A stretch of DNA of 64,000 nt from PMG-095 sp049324695 (lineage in GTDB: Bacteria > Myxococcota_A > Polyangia > Polyangiales > Polyangiaceae): positions 1 to 64,000 of the forward strand of contig JBMOMJ010000056.1 of assembly GCA_049324695.1 (NCBI GenBank), in the 5' to 3' direction. Positions within the stretch are counted from its first letter, which is position 1; each line of letters begins with the position of its first letter. This document shows, one piece after another, positions 35,376-44,059 of the stretch. A model generated the notes under the pieces. The model did not search any database. It was not told the DNA's origin and was given only the letters and a program-made list of their open reading frames with translations. Made by a program: the position numbers and the translations under genes.

Positions 35376-35900
35376 TCAGTTGTTGCTGTCGCTATCGTTG
35401 CCGTTGTCGGTAGCTTCTTCACACGCTGCGTATGCTTGCGCCTGCGTATAGCAGCGCGCGGCCAGCTGCTGGGCGAGCTCCTCGTCGTTCTCAATCTCTT
35501 CAGGGCAGTGGCCGGCCCCGTAGATGCAATCCATCACGGCCAAGAGTTGCGACGAACACGGCGCGTCGCGAATCTCCACACAGGCCGCAGGACAATCGGC
35601 TTCGGTGAGCTGAGTGCCGTCGTCCGTCTCGAACTCGCAGTCACTTCTAACCAAACGAGCACAGATCGTTTCGCAAGTGCCGCCCCCGCCTCCCGGCGTT
35701 CCCGGCGTCGAGGTGTTTGTCGAGCCGCCGGGCGGCTGTGAGTAATCCGGCGGCTTGGATTCGGTGATGACCGGGTTTTGATCGGCAATGTCCGGAGGCG
35801 CGTCCGGATCGTAACGTCTCGCGGCGCTTCCAGGGCCGCCGCCGCACGCGACGACGACCAAAGCCGGGAGTACGAGTGCAATGAGGCGCTGACGAATCAT
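35376..35900 (-). CDS. Cys-rich lipoprotein
   Basis: A 174-residue protein with lipobox LVVVAC (Cys19), a Pro/Ser/Thr/Gly-rich linker (about 25-75), and a C-terminal domain of eight or more cysteines in CETIC, DCPAAC and CYTQAQAYAAC contexts, ending in an Asp/Asn/Ser tail. This resembles the small disulfide-rich lipoproteins common in Polyangia. The function is unknown. It stands alone, 97 bases downstream of the comEC start region. Confidence 0.75.
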   Translation of the reverse strand: MIRQRLIALVLPALVVVACGGGPGSAARRYDPDAPPDIADQNPVITESKPPDYSQPPGGSTNTSTPGTPGGGGGTCETICARLVRSDCEFETDDGTQLTEADCPAACVEIRDAPCSSQLLAVMDCIYGAGHCPEEIENDEELAQQLAARCYTQAQAYAACEEATDNGNDSDSNN

Positions 35901-36065
35901 GTCGAATCTCCGCGCACGGGGCTCGCTCGGAAGAGGAGCCCCTTAGAGTAGCTCTTAGAAAATGGCGCAGCCACGGCGCTCTTGCGAGCGCACGTGTGCC
36001 GCGCGGTGAGGCGCTGTCGGATGGCTTGGAGTTCACGTCGGACGTTGGCACGCCCGGCGCGGAAC

Positions 36066-36884
36066 TCAGAAGTAGTACAGCGCGCTCAGCGAGTTCGTGA
36101 AAATGCCCCAGGGGCTGTTGAACACGGTGGTGTTGAGCGACAAGTTGCTTTGGCCGCTCTTTTCGCCGCCGTCAGGCGTGGAGCTGTAGCTCTGGAGCGC
36201 AAACATCGCTCCCACGGAGCCTTGCAGTGCAAGCTCCGGCAAGCCGATGAATCCGAATTGGATTTCAGCGCCAGCGCGAGCGCCGAGATCGAGCAAGAAG
36301 CCGCTGTGGCTCACGTCGCCGCCGCCCATGGTCGTGGAGCCGCCGCCGAGACCGATGTTGGCTTCCGGCACGATTTGGAAGGTGTAGTGGCGACCGGTAG
36401 CGAGCGCGAGTGGCACGCCGCCGTGCACCACGAAGGCCCAATAGCTCGGGCCATCGTTGCTGGTTCCGCCGGCGGTCTGTGAGTTGCTCTGCAAGCCGAA
36501 GCCGAGACCAACATCGATACCCAAACCCGGGTCGAGCCAGTAGCGCACGCCGACCACAGGCGCGTTCACGACGGTGGCTCCAGCGCCCACGGTCACGCCA
36601 GGGCGGCCGAGGTATCCGAAACCAAGGTGTCCAACCACGAGCGAATGATCCGTTCCACCCGCAGCCGGTGCGGCGATCGCGGTTTGGGGTGCTGCGCCGG
36701 GCAGACCCATCCCGACCTGACCGCTGGCAGTTGCCTGGGCCTGCGCGGGCGGAGGCGGCGGGGGCGGTGCTTCGGCCGCAGGCGCGGCAGCAGGGGGTGG
36801 GTCCTGGGCGAAGGCTGAGGTTGTGGCAAGAAGAGCAAGGAGCCCCGCTGAGAGCCCGACCATCCTGAGCTTGGCGTTCTTCAT
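36066..36884 (-). CDS. outer-membrane beta-barrel-like protein
   Basis: A 272-residue protein. The ATG at 36884 is fixed by GGAGG five bases upstream; a TTG four codons earlier contains that site. The signal peptide ends at TSAFA-QDP, then a Pro/Ala-rich segment (about 27-55), then Gly-rich alternating strands ending in aromatic YYF, the usual C-terminal signal for outer-membrane insertion. The exact family is not recognised. Confidence 0.75.
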   Translation of the reverse strand: MKNAKLRMVGLSAGLLALLATTSAFAQDPPPAAAPAAEAPPPPPPPAQAQATASGQVGMGLPGAAPQTAIAAPAAGGTDHSLVVGHLGFGYLGRPGVTVGAGATVVNAPVVGVRYWLDPGLGIDVGLGFGLQSNSQTAGGTSNDGPSYWAFVVHGGVPLALATGRHYTFQIVPEANIGLGGGSTTMGGGDVSHSGFLLDLGARAGAEIQFGFIGLPELALQGSVGAMFALQSYSSTPDGGEKSGQSNLSLNTTVFNSPWGIFTNSLSALYYF

Positions 36885-37025
36885 CGATTCCTCCAAATTG
36901 ACGTGCCGGAGCCCTGAGCTACTGAGCGTGCGCGCCAGCTGCGCTCAGGATTCGGTGACACGTGGGCGCGAATGCTCCTCCACCGACGCGCGAAGAGTCA
37001 ACTTGCCGGTGACGCGCTGCATCAA

Positions 37026-37817
37026 ATGATTTCAACGAGCGGCAAGATTCGGGCGGATATCCTGCTGGTCGAGCGTGGGCTGGCGGCCAGCCGTGCAAAA
37101 GCGCAGGCGTTGTTGTTGGCAGGCCAGGTCTGGAGTGGAACGGAGCGCATCGAGAAGGCGGGGCAGCTGTTGGCGAGCGACGCGCCGCTGCGCTTGGCGC
37201 AACAGGAACGCTTCGTCTCGCGTGGTGGCTATAAGCTCGAAGGCGCTCTGAAAGCGCTGGAGCTAGACGTCCGAGGTTTGGTTTGCGTCGACGTCGGCGC
37301 TTCGACGGGCGGCTTCTGCGATTGCCTGCTGCAAAGCGGCGCCGCCAAAGTTTACGCCGTGGATGTGGGTGAGAACCAACTGGACGCGCGGCTGCGCTCG
37401 GATGCACGCGTGGTCGTGATGGATCGCACCAACGCGCGTTACTTGGAGCCGACACATTTCGCGGAGCCGCTCGAGCTCGCGGTGGTGGACGCCTCGTTCA
37501 TCGGCATCGAGAAGTTGTTGCCGGCGCTCGCGCGCATCTTGCCGTCGGGCGCGCGTCTGCTGGCTTTGATCAAGCCGCAGTTCGAAGCGGGCCGGCGCGA
37601 GGCAACACGCGCGCGCGGAGTGATTCGCGATGCAGCGCTGCGGAACGAGCTCATCGAGCGCGCTCGTGCACAGGTGGCGGAGCAAGGTTTCGACGTGCTG
37701 GGCGGCGTCGACTCGGTGCTCGCAGGACCGAAGGGCAACCTAGAGTATTTCGTGCTCGCGCGCAGAAGCTCAGGCAGCGCGCTCGACGCTCACAGCACGA
37801 TCACCCACAAATCATAG
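37026..37817 (+). CDS. tlyA: TlyA-family rRNA (cytidine-2'-O)-methyltransferase / S4-domain protein
   Basis: A 263-residue protein. An N-terminal S4 RNA-binding domain (RADILLVERGLAASRAKAQ) is fused to an FtsJ-like Rossmann methyltransferase with VDVGASTGGFCDCLLQ and IKPQFE. Family members methylate 16S and 23S rRNA ribose; some are annotated as hemolysins from old assays. The ATG at 37026 is chosen to match the family start; the frame opens at 36972. Its 3' end overlaps the convergent CPBP protease gene by 28 bases. Confidence 0.93.
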   Translation: MISTSGKIRADILLVERGLAASRAKAQALLLAGQVWSGTERIEKAGQLLASDAPLRLAQQERFVSRGGYKLEGALKALELDVRGLVCVDVGASTGGFCDCLLQSGAAKVYAVDVGENQLDARLRSDARVVVMDRTNARYLEPTHFAEPLELAVVDASFIGIEKLLPALARILPSGARLLALIKPQFEAGRREATRARGVIRDAALRNELIERARAQVAEQGFDVLGGVDSVLAGPKGNLEYFVLARRSSGSALDAHSTITHKS

Positions 37818-38509
37818 AGGGTATGAGTCCATACGACGGGCGCGAAGCCACGAAACGCATAAATCGCGGTAAAAACCAGCCCGCAAACCCAGCGGAAAAT
37901 GAACGACCGGAGCTCGAAGGGATCTCCGAATTCGCCAACGTAGTGCCAGCCGCTGAACAGCGCCGCGCTGAACGCCCCCCACGCGATCCACGAAACGATG
38001 CGTCGAGTACCTTGCTTGGCCTGGAACACTGAGCGCACCAACGGCAGGCCCAAACCGAATAGGCCAACGCGAAACACGAGCTCCTCGTAGAAGCCAGCAC
38101 CCAACGACATCACGCTGCCAGCCAGCGCTCCTTGAATGACTGGCCCGCTCCCTGCGTCGAGGCGCAAGCGGCCCACCACGTAGCCAGCAACCAGCCGCAT
38201 CATCACCGCGTAGAGCACGCCCTCCAACGCAACCAGCGCGAAGCGTTGCCAGTGCAAGCTGTTTTTGCGACCCAAGACCAACAGCACGCCGCTGAACAAG
38301 AGTCCAATGGCCAGCGTGAGGCCCGAGTACGCCAGCAAATCGTTCTGCGCGAGCGAAACCAACTCGTGCGTCACCAGATCGGCGGCGTTCCGCGTCGGCA
38401 GGAATACGACGCCCAAGTGGTAGGCCACGAAGAGCGGCAGCGTGAGCGCGAGGTCGTCGAGCGGCCCACTCGGGGACTTGAGAAAGCGCTCCGCCTCACT
38501 CTCGTTCAT
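37790..38509 (-). CDS. CPBP-family intramembrane glutamic protease-like protein
   Basis: A 239-residue membrane protein with about seven hydrophobic helices. The signature EExxxR (FYEELVFR) and two later histidines (FSGWHYVG and VWTHTLYD) match CPBP/Rce1-type proteases. Substrates in bacteria are mostly unknown. ATG 38509 is chosen; a GTG at 38533 would add 8 residues. It converges on tlyA. Confidence 0.88.
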   Translation of the reverse strand: MNESEAERFLKSPSGPLDDLALTLPLFVAYHLGVVFLPTRNAADLVTHELVSLAQNDLLAYSGLTLAIGLLFSGVLLVLGRKNSLHWQRFALVALEGVLYAVMMRLVAGYVVGRLRLDAGSGPVIQGALAGSVMSLGAGFYEELVFRVGLFGLGLPLVRSVFQAKQGTRRIVSWIAWGAFSAALFSGWHYVGEFGDPFELRSFIFRWVCGLVFTAIYAFRGFAPVVWTHTLYDLWVIVL

Positions 38510-38669
38510 GGACTGGCCGCGACGTAGACCCACCTTATCTCGGGACTTCCGAAAGACAAGCCGACCGAAGCCGAAGAAGTAGTCGCGAGACCTTTTCGGG
38601 AGGGCTCGGCTGGCTATGCTCTCGGCCCTGTGCCGCCTCGAGCCTTCCGATTGCGCGGCTGGAGCTTCC

Positions 38670-40685
38670 GTGAACGACCAAGAACGTCATCGCGCCCTGA
38701 GCGAAGAGATTCGCGCCCACGACTACCGCTACTACGTGCTCGACGATCCGGCCATTACCGATCGTGAGTACGACGCGCTGTACAGCGAGCTCCGCGCCAT
38801 CGAAGAGCGTAACCCCGAGCTCGTCACCAAAGATTCACCGACCCAGCGCGTGTCGGGTGCGCCGCGCGCCGAGCTTCGCACGGTGGAGCACGCCGTACCG
38901 ATGATGTCGCTCGACAACACCTACAACGAAGCCGAGCTGCGCGACTTCGTGCGGCGCGTGCATGACGGCTTGCCCACTGGCGCTACCGTGCGCTTCTGCG
39001 TGGAGCCGAAGCTCGACGGCGGCAGCATCGAGGTGTTGTACCGAAACGGACGCATGGTCGAGGGTTCCACACGCGGCGATGGCATCAGCGGTGAGCTCAT
39101 TACCGACAACTTGCGCACGATTCGCTCTTTGCCGCTGACGATTGCGCACGAGGGGCCGCTCACGTTGCGCGCTGAGGTCGTGATCTTTCGGCGCGACCTC
39201 GAGCGCATCAATCAAGAGCGCGTGGCGCTCGGCGAGCCGCCGTTTGCGAATCCTCGCAACGCCGCAGCCGGCAGCTTGCGCATGATCGACCCACGCGTCG
39301 TCGCCAAGCGACCACTGCGCGCGTTGGTCTGGCAGGTGATCGAGGGCGCCGAGCTCGCGGGATCGCACTCGGCGTCCTTGGATCGTTTGGCAGAGCTTGG
39401 CGTTCCCACCCACAAGAAGCACTTCGTCTGCGAAAGCGTGGAGGAAATTCTGGCGCGCATCGCTGAGCTCGATGCCGCACGCAAGAGCTATCCCTACGAA
39501 ACCGACGGCGCGGTGATCAAGGTGGACGACTTCCGGCAACAGGCGATCCTGGGAGCTACCGCGAAGTTTCCGCGCTGGGCGATTGCCTACAAGTTCAGCG
39601 CGGAGCAAGCCGTGACGCGCGTGCTCGGTATCGAAATTGGTGTCGGTCGCACTGGCACGCTCACGCCGGTCGCGCTGCTCGAGCCGGTGCAGCTCGCGGG
39701 TACCGTCGTGTCGCGCGCCTCGCTCCACAACGAGCAGATCTTGGGTCAACTCGACGTGCGCATCGGTGATTGGGTCAGCGTGCAAAAAGCTGGCGAGATC
39801 ATTCCGCAAGTGGTGTCGGTCGATGCTTCGCGACGCACCGGCGAAGAGCTGCCCTACAGCATGCCAAGCACTTGCCCGATCTGTGACAGCAAGGTGGAGC
39901 GCGTCGAGGCAGAGGTTCGTGTGCGCTGCCCAAACCGCGCTTGCGCGGCGCAAGTGGAAGGCGCCATCTATCACTACTCGCGGCGCTACGCGATGGACGT
40001 CGACGGCTTGGGCGAATCGCTGATCGGCGCGCTCGCCAAAAACGGCCTGGTGAAAGGCGTCGCTGATCTTTACACGCTGACCGCCGAGCAAATCGCGAAC
40101 CTCGAGCGCATGGGCAAAAAGAGCGCCGAGAACGTGATCGCCTCGATCACACGCAGTAAGGAGCGGACTTTCGACCGCTTGCTGACCGGCCTTGGCATCG
40201 AGCACGTCGGGCAAGTAGCGGCGAAGCAATTGGCGGAGGCAGCCGGCTCGCTGCCGCAACTCTTGGCGCTATCGGATACGGAGCTCGAAGCGCTGCTGAG
40301 TTCGATTGCCGGCTTTGGTCCTAAAATGGTGGCCAGCGTTCAACGTTACTTGAAGGATGAGTCGTCGCGAGCGCTGCTCCAACGGCTCGCCGAGCTCGGC
40401 GTATCGCGCGCGCAGCCGCGCTTCGAGGTGGTGGAAGGGCCTTTGTCAGGCCTGTCGTTTTGCGTAACAGGCGTGCTCTCGCGCAAGCGCGAGGACGTCC
40501 ACGCACTGATTCGCGCGGCCGGCGGCAGCGTGCACGACAAGGTGAAGCAGGGCACCACATACCTTTTGGCAGGCGACAAAGTCGGCGCAACCAAGCTGAA
40601 TGCGGCAAAGAAGAGCGGCGCTCAGGTGATCGACGAAGCCACACTCGATCGCATGCTGGCGGGTGAGCTTCCGGCGAAAGAATAA
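38670..40685 (+). CDS. ligA: NAD-dependent DNA ligase
   Basis: A 671-residue ligase sealing nicks in replication and repair. GTG 38670 is preceded by GGAG and begins the conserved Ia domain. The adenylated lysine is in VEPKLDGG (Lys104). OB fold, a four-Cys zinc finger (CPIC...CPNRAC), helix-hairpin-helix repeats and a C-terminal BRCT domain (about 595-670, GLSFCVTG) follow in order. All key motifs appear intact, and the length is typical. Confidence 0.97.
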   Translation: MNDQERHRALSEEIRAHDYRYYVLDDPAITDREYDALYSELRAIEERNPELVTKDSPTQRVSGAPRAELRTVEHAVPMMSLDNTYNEAELRDFVRRVHDGLPTGATVRFCVEPKLDGGSIEVLYRNGRMVEGSTRGDGISGELITDNLRTIRSLPLTIAHEGPLTLRAEVVIFRRDLERINQERVALGEPPFANPRNAAAGSLRMIDPRVVAKRPLRALVWQVIEGAELAGSHSASLDRLAELGVPTHKKHFVCESVEEILARIAELDAARKSYPYETDGAVIKVDDFRQQAILGATAKFPRWAIAYKFSAEQAVTRVLGIEIGVGRTGTLTPVALLEPVQLAGTVVSRASLHNEQILGQLDVRIGDWVSVQKAGEIIPQVVSVDASRRTGEELPYSMPSTCPICDSKVERVEAEVRVRCPNRACAAQVEGAIYHYSRRYAMDVDGLGESLIGALAKNGLVKGVADLYTLTAEQIANLERMGKKSAENVIASITRSKERTFDRLLTGLGIEHVGQVAAKQLAEAAGSLPQLLALSDTELEALLSSIAGFGPKMVASVQRYLKDESSRALLQRLAELGVSRAQPRFEVVEGPLSGLSFCVTGVLSRKREDVHALIRAAGGSVHDKVKQGTTYLLAGDKVGATKLNAAKKSGAQVIDEATLDRMLAGELPAKE

Positions 40686-40686
40686 C

Positions 40687-41565
40687 GTGGCTCGCCGCGC
40701 GCGCTTTTCGTTGATGACGATTCGGGTGGCGTCCGCATTCGCCGCGGCAGCAGCGATTTCGATCGTCGTGCACTTGGCGCTGCAAGAGCGAACGCCGCCT
40801 GTACGTTGTGCTGCGGGGCTCGTGCTATTCGCGGGGCGTTGCTGCGGATACGGACAATCATTTGCGTCCGGCCACTGCGATGGGCGCGCGACCGCGTGCG
40901 CGGCGCAACAGCGATTTCACGAGGAAGGCGAGGCGAGCGGCTGCGTGCTCGAGAACCAACGCATTGCATTCCCCGCTGGAACGTTGCCCACCGGCAGCGC
41001 CGACTGGCAGCTCGCCGGTGCGCCCGGCTCACTTTCGGTTCAACCCTTCGCGCTCGACTCGGGTGAGGTGACGCACGCACGCTACGCCGAATGCGTGCGT
41101 GCCAACGTGTGCGAAAGGCTGAACGCGGAATCCGAGCCAGGGCTGCCGGTGACTGGCATCTCACCACAGAACGCGCAGCGCTTCTGTGAGTTCGAGGGCG
41201 GCCGCCTGCCGACTTCGGCAGAGTGGCGTTTCGCGGCTAGTGGCAAAGATGCCCGCCGTTTTCCCTGGGGTTTCACGGGCTTGGTTTGTCGCCGCGCGAG
41301 CTTCGGGTTGGTGGATGGGCCGTGCAGCAACGAAGGCTCGTCTCCGGATTTGGTCGGAGCGCGTCCCGACGGCGCAACGCCCGAAGGTGTGCTCGATCTA
41401 GCCGGCAACGTGGCTGAGTGGACACGCGATCCAGACGGGCGATTTCGTGCGCGGGGAGGTTCGTTCCGTTCTCGCGTTGCAGCCGAGCTCGTGACTGCCG
41501 CGGTCGAAACGCCAAAACCCAACGCTGCTCACGTCGGCTTTCGCTGTGCCTACGCGCGCGACTGA
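40687..41565 (+). CDS. SUMF1/formylglycine-generating-enzyme-like membrane-anchored protein
   Basis: A 292-residue protein with an N-terminal transmembrane helix (about 16-32 from GTG 40687; ATG 40714 is an alternative start). A Cys-rich segment follows, then an FGE-sulfatase fold with LPTSAEWRFAA, LDLAGNVAEWT and GGSF, ending HVGFRCAYARD. The paired copper-binding cysteines of true formylglycine enzymes, expected just after GGSF, are absent, so sulfatase activation is unlikely. It begins right after the ligA stop. Confidence 0.75.
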   Translation: MARRARFSLMTIRVASAFAAAAAISIVVHLALQERTPPVRCAAGLVLFAGRCCGYGQSFASGHCDGRATACAAQQRFHEEGEASGCVLENQRIAFPAGTLPTGSADWQLAGAPGSLSVQPFALDSGEVTHARYAECVRANVCERLNAESEPGLPVTGISPQNAQRFCEFEGGRLPTSAEWRFAASGKDARRFPWGFTGLVCRRASFGLVDGPCSNEGSSPDLVGARPDGATPEGVLDLAGNVAEWTRDPDGRFRARGGSFRSRVAAELVTAAVETPKPNAAHVGFRCAYARD

Positions 41566-41573
41566 AGCTTCGG

Positions 41574-42035
41574 TTAGCTGCGAAGACGCTTGTTGAAATT
41601 GAATGCCTTGATCGTGAGCCCTTCGCGAAAGTAGAACTTGTGCGCTTGCGCGCGCTGCACGCCGGAGTCGAGCACGAAGTCGTCACAATCGAGCTCGCGG
41701 GCGATGCGCTCACAGTGGTCGAGCAAGGCTTTGCCCACGCCGCAAGAGCGACGCGCCGCGTCCGTTACCAGATCATCGACGTACAAATAGCGGCCCGAAA
41801 AGGTGTTTTCGGTCGAGCGCCAGACAGCCACGCCCACCACCTCTTCGCCAGCGTGTGCGATTAACATGCGCCCACCGCCGGCAAACACGCGGCCCATTTT
41901 GGCGGCGTAGTCCGCTGGCATCTGCGGCCGCAACTGGCGATGTACCGTTTCGGCGCGCGCAAGCCAGTTCGCGTGCACGACGTTTCCTGCGCGATCGGTG
42001 ACTTCCACGAGCTCGAATTGAAGCGGCGCTGACAT
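41574..42035 (-). CDS. GNAT-family N-acetyltransferase
   Basis: A 153-residue acetyltransferase. The acetyl-CoA loop motif is recognisable around VTDAARRSCGVGKALLDHCE, and a C-terminal FYFREGLTIKAFNF stretch is typical of small GNAT enzymes. The substrate is unknown. It is the last of three minus-strand genes (methyltransferase, acetyltransferase, acetyltransferase) and lies 39 bases after the second. Confidence 0.85.
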   Translation of the reverse strand: MSAPLQFELVEVTDRAGNVVHANWLARAETVHRQLRPQMPADYAAKMGRVFAGGGRMLIAHAGEEVVGVAVWRSTENTFSGRYLYVDDLVTDAARRSCGVGKALLDHCERIARELDCDDFVLDSGVQRAQAHKFYFREGLTIKAFNFNKRLRS

Positions 42036-42074
42036 CGCCCACACCAGTAGCGGGCATCGCTCAGCCTGACAAGC

Positions 42075-42596
42075 TCAGCCGTCGACCGGAGCGGCGGGTG
42101 TATCGAGTAGCAGCTGATAGAAACCGAGATCGAGCCAGCGCCCGAACTTGAAGCCCGCCTGCCGAATGGTACCCGCGTGCACGAAACCGAGCTTCTCGTG
42201 AAAACGAATGCTGGCTTCGTTCTGCATGTCGATACCCCCAACTAACAGGTGGTACTCCTGTGTGCGTGCGCGTTGGATCAGCTCACGCATCAAAGCGAGA
42301 CCAACCCCGCCGCGGCGCAGATCGCGCTGCACATAAACGGAATGCTCGACCGTGTACTTGTAGGCTGGAAATGCGCGAAAAGTGCCGTAGCTAGCGAACC
42401 CCAAGAGCCGATCGTGCTCGTCGACGGCGCCGACTACTGGGAACGATTTGCTGCGCTTCAGTTCGAACCAACCCTGCATGCTTTCGCGTGTGCGCGGCTT
42501 GTAATCGTAAAGCGCCGTCGAGTTGGTGATGGCTTCGTTCAAAATCTCGAGAATCGCGTCCGCGTGGTCGGTTTCGGAACACTCGATGAGGCGCAT
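42075..42596 (-). CDS. GNAT acetyltransferase, phosphinothricin-acetyltransferase-like
   Basis: A 173-residue protein closest to the Pat/YncA group that N-acetylates phosphinothricin, methionine sulfoximine and similar amino acids. Seen are the ILNEAITNSTALYDYKPRT opening, GFASYGTFR, EHSVYVQRDLRRGGVG and IRFHEKLGFVHAG. ATG 42596 follows the methyltransferase TAA by two bases, so the 5' extension of the frame is rejected. Exact substrate is uncertain. Confidence 0.88.
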   Translation of the reverse strand: MRLIECSETDHADAILEILNEAITNSTALYDYKPRTRESMQGWFELKRSKSFPVVGAVDEHDRLLGFASYGTFRAFPAYKYTVEHSVYVQRDLRRGGVGLALMRELIQRARTQEYHLLVGGIDMQNEASIRFHEKLGFVHAGTIRQAGFKFGRWLDLGFYQLLLDTPAAPVDG

Positions 42597-42598
42597 GA

Positions 42599-43588
42599 TT
42601 ACTCCCGGGGACGACCCCACCAGAGAAATAAAGTCATCCCTAGTGCGCAGCAAGCGCCTCCGAGCAGACCGAGGCGAATCAACGCGACCCACCAGCCTGG
42701 CCGAAGGATGATCGTCAGCGCATCGGCTCCCCAATACGCACGCCAGAAGTCGATGCCGAGCGGCACCAGCGCGAGCGCTGAGCTCAGCAGCGCGCCGATC
42801 ACGAACGCCGCCGCAATGGTCCAGAGCCAACGCTGCGCGAAGCTGTCAGCCTCGTTCGCAACCGTGCCGTGCACCGCACTACCGCCCACGAAGCGGCGGG
42901 CACAACCGAAAAAGAGGCTGTCGCAGCGCACCTGCAGTCCCGCAGCGCGGAACAGCCGTTCGACCTCTGCGCCGTCCGCAAACGCCTCGGTGTACACCGC
43001 TAGCATGCGGTAGTTCTCCGGGTTGCCGAGGAAGACGCGCCCGACCAGCGGGATGACATGCCGCAAATAGAACAGGTACGGAGCTCGCAGCCAGACGTTC
43101 GCTGGCACGCTGATTTCGACGAACGAAAAGCTTCCGGTTGGCTTCATGATGCGTCGTACTTCACGAGCCAGACAGGTGAGTTGGCTGGATGAGAACGTCT
43201 TTAGCCCGAAGCAAGCTACAACGTGATCAGCGCACGCTTCGCTCAAGCCAGAGTCCAGTGCGTCGAGCTGCCGCACTTCGATGGTCGAAGCGTTGAAGCG
43301 GCGCGTGTTTTCACGCGCTCGACGACACATCTCACTCGAGAGATCCACGGCGATGACGCGCCCGTTTGCACCGAGGCGCTGCTGGAGGAAGCGCCAACAT
43401 TCGCCGCTCCCACTCATCAGATCCACGACGTGCGCACCGCGCTCAATGCGCGCGGCCGCAACCGCCTGGCGTCGCCAGCGTTCGCAGAAGCCGAAGGACG
43501 ATACGTAATTGGTTACGCCATACGTAGCTGCCATCTCGTCGAACAGCGCCGTGACGAAGCGCGCGTCGTAAAGATCGTCGTTCGGCAT
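42599..43588 (-). CDS. class I SAM methyltransferase with C-terminal membrane segments
   Basis: A 329-residue protein. Residues about 15-225 are a UbiE/COQ5-like methyltransferase (VVDLMSGSGE SAM loop, DQ-like ARQLDALD region, ACFGLKTFSS). About residues 255-325 add two hydrophobic helices, tethering the enzyme to the membrane, unlike ordinary UbiE. The substrate is unknown; a lipid or quinone is plausible given the anchor. It heads a three-gene run with two acetyltransferases. Confidence 0.8.
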   Translation of the reverse strand: MPNDDLYDARFVTALFDEMAATYGVTNYVSSFGFCERWRRQAVAAARIERGAHVVDLMSGSGECWRFLQQRLGANGRVIAVDLSSEMCRRARENTRRFNASTIEVRQLDALDSGLSEACADHVVACFGLKTFSSSQLTCLAREVRRIMKPTGSFSFVEISVPANVWLRAPYLFYLRHVIPLVGRVFLGNPENYRMLAVYTEAFADGAEVERLFRAAGLQVRCDSLFFGCARRFVGGSAVHGTVANEADSFAQRWLWTIAAAFVIGALLSSALALVPLGIDFWRAYWGADALTIILRPGWWVALIRLGLLGGACCALGMTLFLWWGRPRE

Positions 43589-43722
43589 GACCTCAGAGCC
43601 GGCGACGGCGGACGCCTAAGTTCGTAACGCGCTGATGCCAAAACCCCACGCACACGAACGTTAGTTGTCGCTGCGCGATTCCGCCACAGCGTTCGGCACA
43701 CAAGCTGCATCGTACCTGGCGC

Positions 43723-43911
43723 ATGACCCTGCAAAATCCCGTTGAAGCGCGCCTTGCTGGCCCTGGCGTCCCCACCCCGAACCCGCCGGGTCAGCCTCCT
43801 CCGCCGCCCGAACGCGTCCCGCCGGATCCGTTCGATCCCCCGCCGCCGAACTACGAAGACGAGCCGCCGGTTACACCCATTGACGATCCACCTCCCGACG
43901 AACGCTTCTGA
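43723..43911 (+). CDS. small proline-rich protein
   Basis: A 62-residue frame with about 40 percent Pro, in PPPPP and PPP runs mixed with Asp and Glu, and no signal or membrane segment. Codon use favours G/C at third positions as in the neighbours. It is plausible but may be chance in a GC-rich region. The function is unknown. It is the only gene candidate between the methyltransferase and the GH31 gene; the 148 bases after it show nothing clear. Confidence 0.4.
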   Translation: MTLQNPVEARLAGPGVPTPNPPGQPPPPPERVPPDPFDPPPPNYEDEPPVTPIDDPPPDERF

Positions 43912-44059
43912 AACTGCTGCTCAAAAAAAAGACGACACCGAAAATCGCGCTCGTTAGTCAGGGCGCCTCAGTGCGGCGTGGTTGAGCCGCTCGCTACGAT
44001 TCTGCCCACGAACTACCTTGCTGCAGCGCTCGCGTTTGGCGTAACGCATGTGAGCGTCC

